A DNA stretch of 64,000 nucleotides, taken from contig NZ_SRPE01000001.1 in assembly GCF_004785645.1 (NCBI RefSeq), positions 1-64,000 on the forward strand, given 5' to 3'. The translations under genes were made by a program, and so were the position numbers. This document shows positions 23,462 to 33,154 of this stretch, piece after piece (position 1 is the first letter of the stretch; each line of letters begins with the position of its first letter). The notes beneath the pieces were generated by a model. The model was given only the letters and a program-made list of their open reading frames with translations, ran no database searches and was not told where the DNA came from. The DNA is from Empedobacter tilapiae. Lineage in GTDB: Bacteria; Bacteroidota; Bacteroidia; Flavobacteriales; Weeksellaceae.

Positions 23462-24757
23462 ATGAAAAATAAATTTATACTACCATTAGTTGTTTTAGGA
23501 AGTTCAGTATTCGGGCAATTTAATGTATCTGGACAATTGGAAAATTATGCAAATAAACCTGTTTTGGTTAAAATTTTTGAAAATGCTGAATTAAAATTAA
23601 TCAAGAATACAAAAACAGATAATAATGGAAATTTTTCCACTAATATTCCAAAAGAATATAACGGCTTTGTTCGTATAGATCTTCCCAGTGGAGAAAACAT
23701 TTCTTTATTAACTGATAACAAAAATTTAAAATTTAAAACTGGTATTGGCCAAGAAATGACTTCTAAACTACAAATTATAGAAGGTGATACTCAAAAAGAA
23801 TATAATAAAGTATTAACTCTTCAACCATTAAATGAAGTACAAAACCAAGTTTTTCCTTATTTAATGCAAATCTATAAACCTACAGATGAGTTTTATATTG
23901 CAATGGTAAAAGAGGATAAAAGAATTAATGAACTAAAAAGAAACGAAAATTTTTCAGGACTAATTACTTATATTAATGAACTAAACGATTTAAAACAAAA
24001 AGCTCAAAACAATAGAGATACCGAAAATATTGAAGCTATTGTAAACCATTTTGTGAAAGATGATGAACGTTTAGAACAATCAGGAATATTCAATGATTTA
24101 GTTTTTGCATATATCAATGGGAAATTAGCTACAGCAGGAAATCAAGATGTTGAAGGTAATTTGATTAAAGCTACTGATGAAATTTTAGCTAAAACAGATA
24201 TTCAAACAGCAAGAGGTCAAAATGTTTTAACCACTATACTAAACTTTGTTCCAGAAAAAGAGTATTCAAATTTCCACAAAAAATATGTGGATAAGGTAAA
24301 TGGTTTAACATGTAAAATTACTGATCAATTGAAAAAAAGAGTAGGATTAAGCATTTCTACTCAAATAGGTAATAAAGTTCCTAATATTACTTTTGAAAAA
24401 GCAATTAATGGTAAAAAATCTTTATACGATATCAAAGCAAACCAAAAACTAATCGTATTTTGGGCTTCTTGGTGTCCTGCTTGTCAACAAGAAATTCCTT
24501 ACATAAAAGAGTTTTATAAAGACTTTAAAGCTAAAGGAGGAGAAATAGTAGCAATCTCATTAGATTACGATGAAAAAGCGTTTAATAATGCCATAAAAGA
24601 ATTACCTTGGTACAACTACTCAGATTTATTGAGATGGGATTCTCCTATAGCAGCAGAATTTGGTATTAACTCTACTCCTACTTTATTATTAATCGATAAA
24701 GACAATAAATTAATTAAGAAATTTAATCACATTTCAGAATTAGAAACTTCTAAATAA
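23462..24757 (+). CDS. TlpA-family thioredoxin-like protein
   Basis: The 431-residue product has a signal peptide (about 18 residues, VFGQ) and an N-terminal strand-rich region like the DUF4369-type domain of Bacteroidota TlpA proteins. A long helical middle follows, then a thioredoxin fold whose active site WCPAC lies near residues 337-341 (preceded by FWAS). The cis-Pro loop is NSTPTLLL. It should act as a periplasmic disulfide reductase or oxidoreductase; the substrate is unknown. It is a single gene between two terminators and converges on rodA. Start ATG is close behind the preceding terminator. Confidence 0.85.
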   Translation: MKNKFILPLVVLGSSVFGQFNVSGQLENYANKPVLVKIFENAELKLIKNTKTDNNGNFSTNIPKEYNGFVRIDLPSGENISLLTDNKNLKFKTGIGQEMTSKLQIIEGDTQKEYNKVLTLQPLNEVQNQVFPYLMQIYKPTDEFYIAMVKEDKRINELKRNENFSGLITYINELNDLKQKAQNNRDTENIEAIVNHFVKDDERLEQSGIFNDLVFAYINGKLATAGNQDVEGNLIKATDEILAKTDIQTARGQNVLTTILNFVPEKEYSNFHKKYVDKVNGLTCKITDQLKKRVGLSISTQIGNKVPNITFEKAINGKKSLYDIKANQKLIVFWASWCPACQQEIPYIKEFYKDFKAKGGEIVAISLDYDEKAFNNAIKELPWYNYSDLLRWDSPIAAEFGINSTPTLLLIDKDNKLIKKFNHISELETSK

Positions 24758-24765
24758 ATTTTAAT

Positions 24766-24796
24766 AAAAAAGCTACAAGTAATGTAGCTTTTTTTT
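24766..24796. terminator. Bidirectional terminator between tlpA-like gene and rodA
   Basis: AAAAAAGCTACA / TGTAGCTTTTTT stem between convergent genes. Confidence 0.9.
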
Positions 24797-24806
24797 ATTT
24801 ATATAT

Positions 24807-26351
24807 CTAAATAAAACCTTGACTATTCTTGTAATGTATAATTAGAAAAATACCAATCAAAATAGTAAATCCCCATAAAGAACTTCCACCATAACTGAAA
24901 AAAGGAAGCGGTATTCCAACAGTCGGAAATAGTCCCATAACCATTGCTATGTTTATAAAAAAGTGAAAAAAGAGAATAGATGCTACAGAATAACCATAGA
25001 ATCTAGCAAATTTACTTTTTTGATGTTCTGCTAAATAAAATAATCTTCCTACAAAAATAGCATAAACAATTACCAAAGCTGTGCTTCCTATAAACCCCCA
25101 TTCTTCTCCTACTGTTGTAAAAATATAATCTGTTTGTTGTTCAGGTACAAATCGTCCTTTCTTGATTGTACCTTGATTATAACCTTTGCCTTTTAATTCT
25201 CCCGAACCAATCGCCGTTTTGGCATAAAGTAAATTATATCCTGATGTATCGCGATATTTAGCCTCTCCTTCATACAATACCATTACACGTTCTTTCTGAT
25301 GCTTTGGTAGTTTTTCGAAAATAATAGGAGAAATAAAACTAACTGTACTAGCAAATAACAATAAAACAATAGAAATTATTATACTGAAGTTTAAAACATT
25401 CGCAGCTAAACCAGATTGTGTTTTAAACGGAGAATCATTAATTTCTTTTTGTTCTGTAAGTTTCAAAATAATTACTGGTATAATTGAAATAAAGAATCCT
25501 ATTAATCCAAAAAAAACAGTGTTAAAAAATATTGGTTCAGAAAAAAATAAAGATCGCATTGGAAAAAGATGTCCAAATGATTCTCTTGTTTCTTCTGAAA
25601 GATCTTCTACAAAGTAGCAAATACCTATTAATAATAAAAAAAATATTGATAAACCTATTAAAATTCCATGCATAGCATCAATCACATTCTGATTATAATT
25701 AAATGCTAAAATTATTAATACTATAGATAGTATAATAAATCCTAAAATCAAAAGAACATAAAAAGGAATTTGTATTATCGAGATCAAAAATATAATCAGT
25801 AATATAATTGGCGCTATAATAATCCACGGATTTAATCCTTCTCTATATAATGCAATACTTAAAGAACAGAAGATAATTACTGATCCTAAATCTGGTTGAA
25901 GTAAAATCAAAGCGACTGGAATAGCTATAATTAGTAATATTTTACCAATAAAAGCTATATCTTTTAGGTTTGCATTAGAATGATTAATAAAATTAGCTAT
26001 AAGTAAAGCCGTTCCTATCTTTGCAAATTCTGCAGGTTGTAAACTCAAAGGTCCAAAACGATACCAGGCTTTCGCTCCATTAATTTCCTTACCTACAATC
26101 AAGACTCCAACTAAGAGGAGTAAAGAAATAATATAAAAAACGGGACTATATATTTCGAAAAAATTACGATTATTTCCGCTCACAATAATCAAAACTAAAA
26201 TCATCACCATCCCTAGTCCAAACCAAATTAGTTGTTTTACACCTAAATCTGGATTGACACTATAAACGTTCATAATTCCGAAGGCTGCAATTAAAAAGCC
26301 AAGAATTAAAACTGTCCAATCAATTCCTTTTAGTAATCTGTTTTGACTCAT
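24807..26351 (-). CDS. rodA: RodA, SEDS peptidoglycan glycosyltransferase
   Basis: Polytopic membrane protein of the SEDS family that polymerises lateral-wall glycan with PBP2. Many hydrophobic segments are seen, and the C-terminal signature PFFSYGGSSLWG is clear. At 514 residues it is longer than most RodA (about 370-420); the extra length is a hydrophobic and loop region around residues 170-320. It overlaps the start of the mrdA stop region by 32 bases, so translation is probably coupled. It is last in the order mreB-mreC-mreD-mrdA-rodA, and a shared bidirectional terminator follows. Confidence 0.95.
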   Translation of the reverse strand: MSQNRLLKGIDWTVLILGFLIAAFGIMNVYSVNPDLGVKQLIWFGLGMVMILVLIIVSGNNRNFFEIYSPVFYIISLLLLVGVLIVGKEINGAKAWYRFGPLSLQPAEFAKIGTALLIANFINHSNANLKDIAFIGKILLIIAIPVALILLQPDLGSVIIFCSLSIALYREGLNPWIIIAPIILLIIFLISIIQIPFYVLLILGFIILSIVLIILAFNYNQNVIDAMHGILIGLSIFFLLLIGICYFVEDLSEETRESFGHLFPMRSLFFSEPIFFNTVFFGLIGFFISIIPVIILKLTEQKEINDSPFKTQSGLAANVLNFSIIISIVLLLFASTVSFISPIIFEKLPKHQKERVMVLYEGEAKYRDTSGYNLLYAKTAIGSGELKGKGYNQGTIKKGRFVPEQQTDYIFTTVGEEWGFIGSTALVIVYAIFVGRLFYLAEHQKSKFARFYGYSVASILFFHFFINIAMVMGLFPTVGIPLPFFSYGGSSLWGFTILIGIFLIIHYKNSQGFI

Positions 26352-28305
26352 TTTTTAATTTTGTCGAATCTTTCTTTAATTTCAGCGAATCATTCTTAAT
26401 ACCTAATGTATCTTTCTTAATTGGTTCTACATACAACCCTTTTCTTTTTAAATAATCAATCCATTGCCTTCTATATTCGCCTTGCAGATTTCCACCTTTC
26501 ATTCTTTCTAATAAGCCATGGCGCTTTATTGTATCTGTTACGTACAATTCCGCAACTAAGCTAGCCATTGGCCCTGCCCAAGTTGTTCCCCAAGATCCAT
26601 TTTCTACTATTGCAGCAATTGCTATTTTAGGTTTGTCTGCAGGAGCAAATAATACAAATAAAGAGTGATCTTGCCCATGCGAATTTTGGGAAGTTCCTGT
26701 TTTTCCTAATTGAACAAAAGCACTTGTATCAAAGCTACGAGCTGTCCCCATCGTAAAAACATTACGCATTCCTCTATGTATAATATCAAAATGTTTTGAA
26801 TCAACTAATGTTTTCTTTTTTACAATATAAGTAGAGTCTGTTAAAGGTTTTCCATCTATTCGACGTACAATATGTGGTGTATAATAATATCCCTTATTAG
26901 CAATTATAGATGTAAAATTTGCCATTTGCAATGGAGTTGTATTAATATCTCCTTGTCCCATTCCATTAAAAATGATTCGATAAGGATTCCACACTCCTTC
27001 TCCAAAACGTTTGTCATAAAATTCGGATGTTGGAATTAAACCTTTACTTCCAACGGGTAAATCTGTTCCCATAAATTTTCCTAACCCAAAACTATTCATA
27101 ATTGCCGCCCATTCATTAATTCCAACACTATAATCGTTTGGATCTTTACGAACAATATCTCGATAAGCTTCTGAGAAAAAGTTATTACAAGATTTACCTA
27201 TTGCACGTTCTAATCCTTGAGGAGCATAATATAGACCACAATGACAACCAATGTGCATTCTTCCATAGCGAAAACCATGCTTACAAACATAAGTTGTTTG
27301 TTCAGTCATTGTTCCCATTTGCAAACCAGCTAAAGCTGTTACCATTTTAAAAGTAGAACCAGGAGGATATGTTCCTTGTAAAGCTCTATCATATGTAGGT
27401 CTAGAAATTGAATCATTAATTAATGCATTTCTAGATCTTGAATTTAAAAAGTCACTTGGATTAATTGTTGGTCCTGAAGCCAAAGCTAATATTTCTCCAT
27501 TCGTTGGATCAATTGCTACAATTGCACCACGTTTATTTTGAAGCATTTGCTCTGCTAATTCTTGTAATCGAAAATCAATTGTTAAATTAACTGTTTTTCC
27601 ACTCTTCACAGGACGATCATAATCTCCGTTTTTGTAAGGTCCAACAACATTCATTGTTCTATCAACAATCCAGTTTTTCACACCTTTTATTCCTCGTAAA
27701 TCTTTTTCATATGATTTTTCTACACCAGCAATACCAACCAAATCTCCTGGCTGATAATACGTAGAATCTGTTTTAATATAAGCTTGATTTGCCTCATTAA
27801 TATATCCCAAAATATTTCCAGCTGAGCTTACCATATATTTACGTTCAGGACGTTTTATAATACTAAAAGCAGGATATAAATATAATTGCTCTTGCATACG
27901 AGCAAAACTTTCTCGGGAAATATTTTTTAAGAAAGGATATGGAGATAATTTTTTATAATCTTTAGCTGTAACAATTTTATCTAAAATAGAATCAAACTGA
28001 TTTGTTGAGATTCCAACCATTTTAGAAAATTTAGCCTTATCAAAATCATTAATTACTTCTCCCGAATCATTAACAACTTTTGCAGGAATAACATCTAATT
28101 CGTATGAAAAAGTGTTACTTACCAATAGTTTTCCATTTCGATCTAAAATATCTCCACGATTAGGATAAATAATCTCTTGTTTTATTGAGGTATTAAATGC
28201 ATTTAGCGTATAACGATCTGTAAATAATTGCAAGTAAGCTAAACGTCCTATAAATAGAAAGACTATAAACAGGATGAGTGCATAAACAACCATCAACTTT
28301 TTCAT
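26320..28305 (-). CDS. mrdA: Penicillin-binding protein 2, peptidoglycan DD-transpeptidase
   Basis: The 661-residue protein has one N-terminal membrane helix (residues 5-25), a dimerisation/pedestal domain and a transpeptidase domain with STFK at 317-320 (nucleophile Ser317), SCN at 372-374 and KTG at 535-537. It cross-links the elongating wall together with RodA and is a target of beta-lactams. The tail is low-complexity (K, D, S, L repeats). It overlaps mreD by 4 bases and rodA by 32 bases within the shape operon. Length is normal for Bacteroidota PBP2. Confidence 0.95.
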   Translation of the reverse strand: MKKLMVVYALILFIVFLFIGRLAYLQLFTDRYTLNAFNTSIKQEIIYPNRGDILDRNGKLLVSNTFSYELDVIPAKVVNDSGEVINDFDKAKFSKMVGISTNQFDSILDKIVTAKDYKKLSPYPFLKNISRESFARMQEQLYLYPAFSIIKRPERKYMVSSAGNILGYINEANQAYIKTDSTYYQPGDLVGIAGVEKSYEKDLRGIKGVKNWIVDRTMNVVGPYKNGDYDRPVKSGKTVNLTIDFRLQELAEQMLQNKRGAIVAIDPTNGEILALASGPTINPSDFLNSRSRNALINDSISRPTYDRALQGTYPPGSTFKMVTALAGLQMGTMTEQTTYVCKHGFRYGRMHIGCHCGLYYAPQGLERAIGKSCNNFFSEAYRDIVRKDPNDYSVGINEWAAIMNSFGLGKFMGTDLPVGSKGLIPTSEFYDKRFGEGVWNPYRIIFNGMGQGDINTTPLQMANFTSIIANKGYYYTPHIVRRIDGKPLTDSTYIVKKKTLVDSKHFDIIHRGMRNVFTMGTARSFDTSAFVQLGKTGTSQNSHGQDHSLFVLFAPADKPKIAIAAIVENGSWGTTWAGPMASLVAELYVTDTIKRHGLLERMKGGNLQGEYRRQWIDYLKRKGLYVEPIKKDTLGIKNDSLKLKKDSTKLKNESKQITKRN

Positions 28306-28817
28306 ACTCCAACTTTATTTTTAAATAAAATTTTATAAATGAATACAAACACAAAAGTTATTCCTGAATTAATCAATGCTTTTAACATTAATGGACCAAT
28401 TCCAGTTAATTTAAAATTCTCAAGAAGCAATAAAATAATATGATGTGCAAGAATTAGAATAATCAAATAAAATAGCCATTGCGCAAAACTAAAAGAATTG
28501 AAAGAGAAAAATTCCATTTCATAATCTTGTTTTCCTGCCAAAAGTTTAATAATTGGATTTCTAAGAAACGCGATAAGCGTTAAGGCGAAAGCATGAATTC
28601 CACCTGTATATTCGAAGATATCAATCATTAATCCCAACATAAATGATAAGATTAATAAGGCATATTTATTTTGATAAGGAGGATAAAACAATACAAATAC
28701 AATATAGATATATGGTTGATAACTTCCTAAAAAGTTGATGTGATTGAACACAAAAACTTGTAACAAAGCTAAAATTACAATCTTGATAATATTGATTAAA
28801 AAATCTTTATTGAACAT
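28302..28817 (-). CDS. mreD: MreD, rod-shape membrane protein
   Basis: Small 171-residue protein with about five hydrophobic segments, placed between mreC and mrdA and overlapping both (11 and 4 bases). It is weakly conserved, as is usual for MreD, so the call leans on gene order plus topology. It is part of the elongasome at the inner membrane. Confidence 0.85.
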   Translation of the reverse strand: MFNKDFLINIIKIVILALLQVFVFNHINFLGSYQPYIYIVFVLFYPPYQNKYALLILSFMLGLMIDIFEYTGGIHAFALTLIAFLRNPIIKLLAGKQDYEMEFFSFNSFSFAQWLFYLIILILAHHIILLLLENFKLTGIGPLMLKALINSGITFVFVFIYKILFKNKVGV

Positions 28818-29658
28818 TCTGAGGTCTCGTTATTGTATCTGATTTTTCTACTTGTTGAATTTCAACTTTATTAAGGTTTGTGACCACATAAGCTTGTGCT
28901 AAATTGGCGAAATCTTGTTTCAATCTTACTTGAACCTTCATTTCACCTGTTTCATCAATTCCTTTGCTTACAACTTTACCTATAATAATTCCTTCTGGGA
29001 AAACTGGCGATTTACCATCCGTTTCGATGATATCACCTTTTTTCACTTCGATGTATTTCGGAATTTCATATAACTGAACAAAACGAGGATCCTTTCCGTC
29101 CCATTTCACTGTCCCGAAATATTGATTTCCTTTGATACGCGCATTGATATTGATATCCTTGTTTAACAACGAAATTGCTCGAGAATAATTTTTCCCAGCA
29201 AAAGTTACAATACCAATTACTCCATTATTTGTAATGATTCCGTCACCTTTTTCTATTCCGTCATTTGTTCCTTTATCAATCGTCAAAAGATTTTGCGTTT
29301 TGATAATCGAGTTATTTACAATCTCAGCAGGTACAAAAGAATACGTTTGATGATAACCTAAGGTATCTGATTTGTAAAACTTTTTAGTTTTCGCATCTTT
29401 AATTCCCAAATGCACCAATTGCTCACGTAAAAAGGCATTTTCGTCCATCAAATCTTTATTGGTACTCGGTAAATGAATAAAGTTTGTCACTTTTGCAATT
29501 TTATCATCTACATAACCTGTAAACGATGTGCTTGCAGAAGCAAGAATAGTTTCGTGATAAATATTTTTCTTAAAGACAAGAAACAACGCAATTAACTCTA
29601 AAAAGACAAAAATTAATAGCATTCCATTTCTTCTAATCGCATTCAGAATATATTGCAT
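28807..29658 (-). CDS. mreC: MreC, cell-shape determining protein
   Basis: The 283-residue product has a single N-terminal membrane anchor (LIFVFLELIALFLVF), a coiled-coil region (about 60-95) and the beta-rich periplasmic MreC domain with VDKG-like (TIDKGTNDGI), NNGVIGIV and ARIKG segments. It links MreB to PBP2 and RodA. It lies 14 bases after mreB and overlaps mreD by 11 bases. Normal length and motifs. Confidence 0.93.
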   Translation of the reverse strand: MQYILNAIRRNGMLLIFVFLELIALFLVFKKNIYHETILASASTSFTGYVDDKIAKVTNFIHLPSTNKDLMDENAFLREQLVHLGIKDAKTKKFYKSDTLGYHQTYSFVPAEIVNNSIIKTQNLLTIDKGTNDGIEKGDGIITNNGVIGIVTFAGKNYSRAISLLNKDININARIKGNQYFGTVKWDGKDPRFVQLYEIPKYIEVKKGDIIETDGKSPVFPEGIIIGKVVSKGIDETGEMKVQVRLKQDFANLAQAYVVTNLNKVEIQQVEKSDTITRPQNVQ

Positions 29659-29672
29659 TGCTCTTTACTCTT

Positions 29673-30698
29673 CTATTTCATTAAGAAAGTGAATTTATCA
29701 ATATTTTTAAGTGCAATCCCTGTTCCACGAACAACAGCGCGTAAGGGATCATCAGCTAAGAATACTGGTAAACCTGTTTTTTTAGAAATACGTTGATCTA
29801 AACCTCTCAACATAGCTCCACCACCAGCCATATAAATACCAGTGTTATAGATATCTGCCGCTAATTCTGGAGGTGTTTGAGATAATGTTTCCATTACACC
29901 ATCTTCGATACGTAGAATTGATTTGTCTAATGCACGCGCAATTTCGCGATAGTTTACAGTAATTTCTTTTGGTTTTCCTGTAATCAAATCACGTCCTTGT
30001 ACTGGCATATCGTCTGGTGCATGCTCTAATTCTTCTACAGCAGCTCCAACTTCAATTTTAACACGCTCGGCAGTTCTTTCTCCGATATATAAATTATGAT
30101 GGGTTCTTAAGTAATATGCAATATCGTTTGTAAAAACATCTCCTGCAATTTTCACAGATTTGTCACAAACGATACCACCTAATGCAACAACGGCAATTTC
30201 TGTAGTACCTCCACCTATATCAATAATCATGTTACCTTTAGGTTGAGTAATATCAATTCCAACTCCTATTGCAGCAGCCATTGGTTCGTAAATAAGACGA
30301 ACATCTTTTGCGTTAACGCGTGCACAAGAATCTTTTACAGCACGCTTTTCAACTTCTGTAATTCCAGAAGGAATACAAATCACCATTCGTAATGAAGGTG
30401 AAAATAATTTCCCTTGAATTCCAGGAATTTTCTTGATGAACTCTGTCAACATAAATTCTGAAGCTTCAAAATCTGCAATTACTCCGTCCTTTAAAGGACG
30501 AATTGTTTTTATATCATCATGCGTTTTACCTTGCATGTGTTTTGCTTGTTCTCCAACAGCAATAACTTTATTTGTTCTTCTATGTATAGCGACGATAGAT
30601 GGACTATCTACTACAACTTTATTATTGTGAATAATTAAAGTGTTAGCAGTCCCCAAGTCAATCGCAATTTCTTGCGTGAAAAAATCAAATAATCCCAT
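29673..30698 (-). CDS. mreB: MreB, bacterial actin
   Basis: The 341-residue actin-fold ATPase forms membrane-bound filaments guiding lateral wall synthesis. Phosphate-1 loop DLGTANT, phosphate-2 IDIGGGTTE and adenosine motif GGGAMLRG are present, and the short amphipathic N-terminus (MGLFDFF) fits membrane binding. It is the first gene of the shape operon, with a promoter box at 30736-30743. Confidence 0.96.
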   Translation of the reverse strand: MGLFDFFTQEIAIDLGTANTLIIHNNKVVVDSPSIVAIHRRTNKVIAVGEQAKHMQGKTHDDIKTIRPLKDGVIADFEASEFMLTEFIKKIPGIQGKLFSPSLRMVICIPSGITEVEKRAVKDSCARVNAKDVRLIYEPMAAAIGVGIDITQPKGNMIIDIGGGTTEIAVVALGGIVCDKSVKIAGDVFTNDIAYYLRTHHNLYIGERTAERVKIEVGAAVEELEHAPDDMPVQGRDLITGKPKEITVNYREIARALDKSILRIEDGVMETLSQTPPELAADIYNTGIYMAGGGAMLRGLDQRISKKTGLPVFLADDPLRAVVRGTGIALKNIDKFTFLMK

Positions 30699-30735
30699 CG
30701 TTGATTATGTCTCAGTATTATTAAAAATGAATGTA

Positions 30736-30743
30736 CAAAAGTA
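30736..30743 (-). promoter_or_regulatory. Predicted mreB promoter, -7 box TACTTTTG
   Basis: Minus-strand TACTTTTG matches TAnnTTTG, 38 bases before the mreB ATG. It would drive the whole shape operon. Confidence 0.6.
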
Positions 30744-30826
30744 TAATAAATTTAGATGATTATAAAAGAGAATTTAATTTTTTAATCATCTAAATATTTT
30801 TACTAAAATAGTAAGATTTTAACAAT

Positions 30827-30859
30827 AAAAAAGGGTTAAAAATATTTTAACCCTTTTTT
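30827..30859 (-). terminator. Terminator of sppA
   Basis: AAAAAAGGGTTAAAA pairs with TTTTAACCCTTTTTT directly after the sppA stop (minus strand). Confidence 0.9.
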
Positions 30860-30866
30860 ATGATTT

Positions 30867-32636
30867 TTATTGAATTTGAATATTGTAAGGTAGCCTAACT
30901 TGAACACCTTTTTGTTCATTCATCATCTTTATTTCTTTATAAATTCTAATTCCGTCCGAACCTAATTCTTTTGCAATTGCTGCTTCGGTATTTTTTCCTT
31001 GAAGATTATCCATAAATTCTTCAAAAGAATCTTTTCGTTTTGGGTAACTTTCTGTCGAATATTTTTCGATTTTAGCCAATTTAGCTGCTTCTTTTATTGC
31101 TGTATCTAAGCTTCCGAAATCATCTACTAAACCAATTTGTTTTGCACGAGTTCCAGACCAAACACGACCTTCTCCTATTTTATCAACTTGTTCATATGTT
31201 AATTTTCTATTTGTCGCAACGTGATTTACAAATTTTCCATAAATCAATACGATTGATTTTTGCATCGTATTTTTTGCTGTTGGTGATAATGGTGTCGTCA
31301 AAGATTTTAACTGATCTGCATTTGCATTCGTTTTTACTTCGTCAAAATCTAATCCGAAATTATTGAATAATTTTTGCGCATTTGGGATCATTCCAAAAAC
31401 TCCAATCGAACCAGTAATTGTATTTGGTTGTGCATAAATTTTATCTGAAGCTTGTGCAATGTAATATCCACCAGATGCTGCAACATCACCAAAAGATACT
31501 ACGATTGGCATTTTTGTTTTCAATTGCATCAATTCATATAAAATTTCTTCTGATGCATTTGCACTACCTCCAGGAGAATTTACACGTAAAACTAAAGCTT
31601 TAATTTTATCATTTTGACCGATTTTACGAATCGCATCCACATAAGTTTTCGATTGAATACCATCAAAACCATCTCCTTCTGTAATTGTTCCTGAAGCATA
31701 CAAAACAGCAACTTTATCTTTTTCTGATTTCTCAGATAATGTTTCGAAATAATCTTCTACTTTTATAGTGTGTTTTTCAAGTACTTCAAAATCAGTTTTA
31801 GATTTATCTTCTTTCAGACCAAGTTTTGTGAATAACATTTTTTGATATTCATTTTCTTGAGCCAATACATCATATATTTTTTTCTCTTTACCTAATTCAG
31901 GAATAAATGCGTACAAACTATCTGTAACCAAATTGAATTGTTCTGGAGAAATTTTACGTGATGTCGTAATCGAATTAGAAACATTACTCCAAACATCATT
32001 CAACAATTCTGATAATTGTAAGCGATTTTCTTCAGACATGTTTGTTCTCATATAAGGCTCTACAGCACTCTTAAATTGTCCGTGACGAATCACCTGAAAA
32101 TCTACACCATATTTATCTCCTGCATTTTTGAAGAACATAATATTAGAACTTAATCCTTGCAATAAAGTTCCTCCTAAAGGATTTTGGTAAATTTTGTCTG
32201 AAATACTACTTATATAATATGACAGTTGATTTCCTGAATTAGAATAAGAATACACAAATTTTCCTGATTTTTTGAAATCTTCTAACGCATTACGAATGTC
32301 AGTTGCTTGGGTCGCTCCTCCAGAAAATTTATCAAGTTTTAAACTAATTCCTTTAATCTTATCATCACTCTTTGCTTCTTCAATCGAATGAATAATATCT
32401 TGTAAAAAAACATTTGAATCTTCTGACATATTAAAAATAGAAACTGAACGATCCATGTCACTTTCCATAATAGGATCTTCGAGCGAAATTTCTAAAACAG
32501 AACCCTCTTTTACACTTTTTGTTGGAGCAGATAATGCTGAAACAAATATTAAAACGAAGAGTATGATTACAAACACACTAACCGTTAATAGATTTCCTAT
32601 AATTGTTGAGAATACTCTCCCGAAAAAGTTTTTCAT
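30867..32636 (-). CDS. sppA: SppA, signal peptide peptidase (67-kDa type)
   Basis: The 589-residue membrane-anchored serine protease degrades cleaved signal peptides. It has one N-terminal helix (about 15-35) and two tandem ClpP-like domains. The catalytic Lys189 lies in QFKSAVEPY and the nucleophile Ser388 in DVAASGGYY, with NSPGGS at 353-358 before it. The length matches the long E. coli-type enzyme. It is divergent from folK with only 28 bases between starts; a candidate promoter box lies at 32699-32706, inside folK. Confidence 0.94.
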   Translation of the reverse strand: MKNFFGRVFSTIIGNLLTVSVFVIILFVLIFVSALSAPTKSVKEGSVLEISLEDPIMESDMDRSVSIFNMSEDSNVFLQDIIHSIEEAKSDDKIKGISLKLDKFSGGATQATDIRNALEDFKKSGKFVYSYSNSGNQLSYYISSISDKIYQNPLGGTLLQGLSSNIMFFKNAGDKYGVDFQVIRHGQFKSAVEPYMRTNMSEENRLQLSELLNDVWSNVSNSITTSRKISPEQFNLVTDSLYAFIPELGKEKKIYDVLAQENEYQKMLFTKLGLKEDKSKTDFEVLEKHTIKVEDYFETLSEKSEKDKVAVLYASGTITEGDGFDGIQSKTYVDAIRKIGQNDKIKALVLRVNSPGGSANASEEILYELMQLKTKMPIVVSFGDVAASGGYYIAQASDKIYAQPNTITGSIGVFGMIPNAQKLFNNFGLDFDEVKTNANADQLKSLTTPLSPTAKNTMQKSIVLIYGKFVNHVATNRKLTYEQVDKIGEGRVWSGTRAKQIGLVDDFGSLDTAIKEAAKLAKIEKYSTESYPKRKDSFEEFMDNLQGKNTEAAIAKELGSDGIRIYKEIKMMNEQKGVQVRLPYNIQIQ

Positions 32637-32650
32637 TTTTAAATTATTAT

Positions 32651-32658
32651 TACTTTTG
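32651..32658 (+). promoter_or_regulatory. Predicted folK promoter, -7 box TACTTTTG
   Basis: Exact TAnnTTTG match only 7 bases before the folK ATG, implying a leaderless or nearly leaderless mRNA. Confidence 0.6.
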
Positions 32659-32664
32659 CACTAT

Positions 32665-33075
32665 ATGTCGCAAAATAAAGTCATTTTGTTACTAGGAACA
32701 AACTTAGGTGACAAAAAAAACAATCTAGAAATTGCTAAAAACCTTATAAATAAGGATATTGGAGAAATAAAAAAAGAATCAAATATCTTAGAAAATAAAG
32801 CTGAAGGTTTTACAACCAATCATTTATTTTTGAATCAAAAAATTGAAATATTATCTTCTCTATCTCCTTTTGATATATTACTAAAAGTAAAAGATATTGA
32901 GAAAAAAATGGGAAGAAATTATTTTCAACCAAAGGAAAATGAACTATATGTTGATAGATTAATAGACATTGATATATTGTTCTATAATAATATTTTAATT
33001 AATTGTAACCAATTAAAAATTCCACATCCTCAAAACTATTCGAGAGATTTTATTAAAAGTTTATCTTTTTTTTAA
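32665..33075 (+). CDS. folK: FolK, 6-hydroxymethyl-7,8-dihydropterin pyrophosphokinase
   Basis: The 136-residue enzyme transfers pyrophosphate from ATP to hydroxymethyl-dihydropterin in folate synthesis. It begins M-S-Q-N-K; LLLGTNLGDKKNN, the DIDILFYNN metal and pterin site and IPHPQ are present. The ATG at 32665 is chosen because homology begins there; a longer frame starting inside sppA has no support. It is somewhat short compared with the usual 155-160 residues, ending soon after IPHPQNYSRDF. Confidence 0.9.
   Translation: MSQNKVILLLGTNLGDKKNNLEIAKNLINKDIGEIKKESNILENKAEGFTTNHLFLNQKIEILSSLSPFDILLKVKDIEKKMGRNYFQPKENELYVDRLIDIDILFYNNILINCNQLKIPHPQNYSRDFIKSLSFF
32699..32706 (-). promoter_or_regulatory. 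Candidate sppA promoter, -7 box TAAGTTTG
   Basis: Minus-strand TAAGTTTG, 63 bases before the sppA ATG and within the folK coding region. Without it the 28-bp gap has no room for an sppA promoter. Confidence 0.4.
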
Positions 33076-33095
33076 GATATTAATTATTAAATCAT

Positions 33096-33103
33096 TAGTT
33101 TTG
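33096..33103 (+). promoter_or_regulatory. Predicted ompA promoter, -7 box TAGTTTTG
   Basis: Exact TAnnTTTG match, 52 bases before the ATG of the OmpA-family gene. Confidence 0.55.
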
Positions 33104-33154
33104 TAAAATATATTTAGTTATGCTTTATATTAGTTATAAAAATAATTCTAACCT

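Noticed and set aside
24807..30698. Shape operon as an unusual cluster
   Set aside because: The order mreB-mreC-mreD-mrdA-rodA is standard in the phylum; only the length of RodA is slightly odd.
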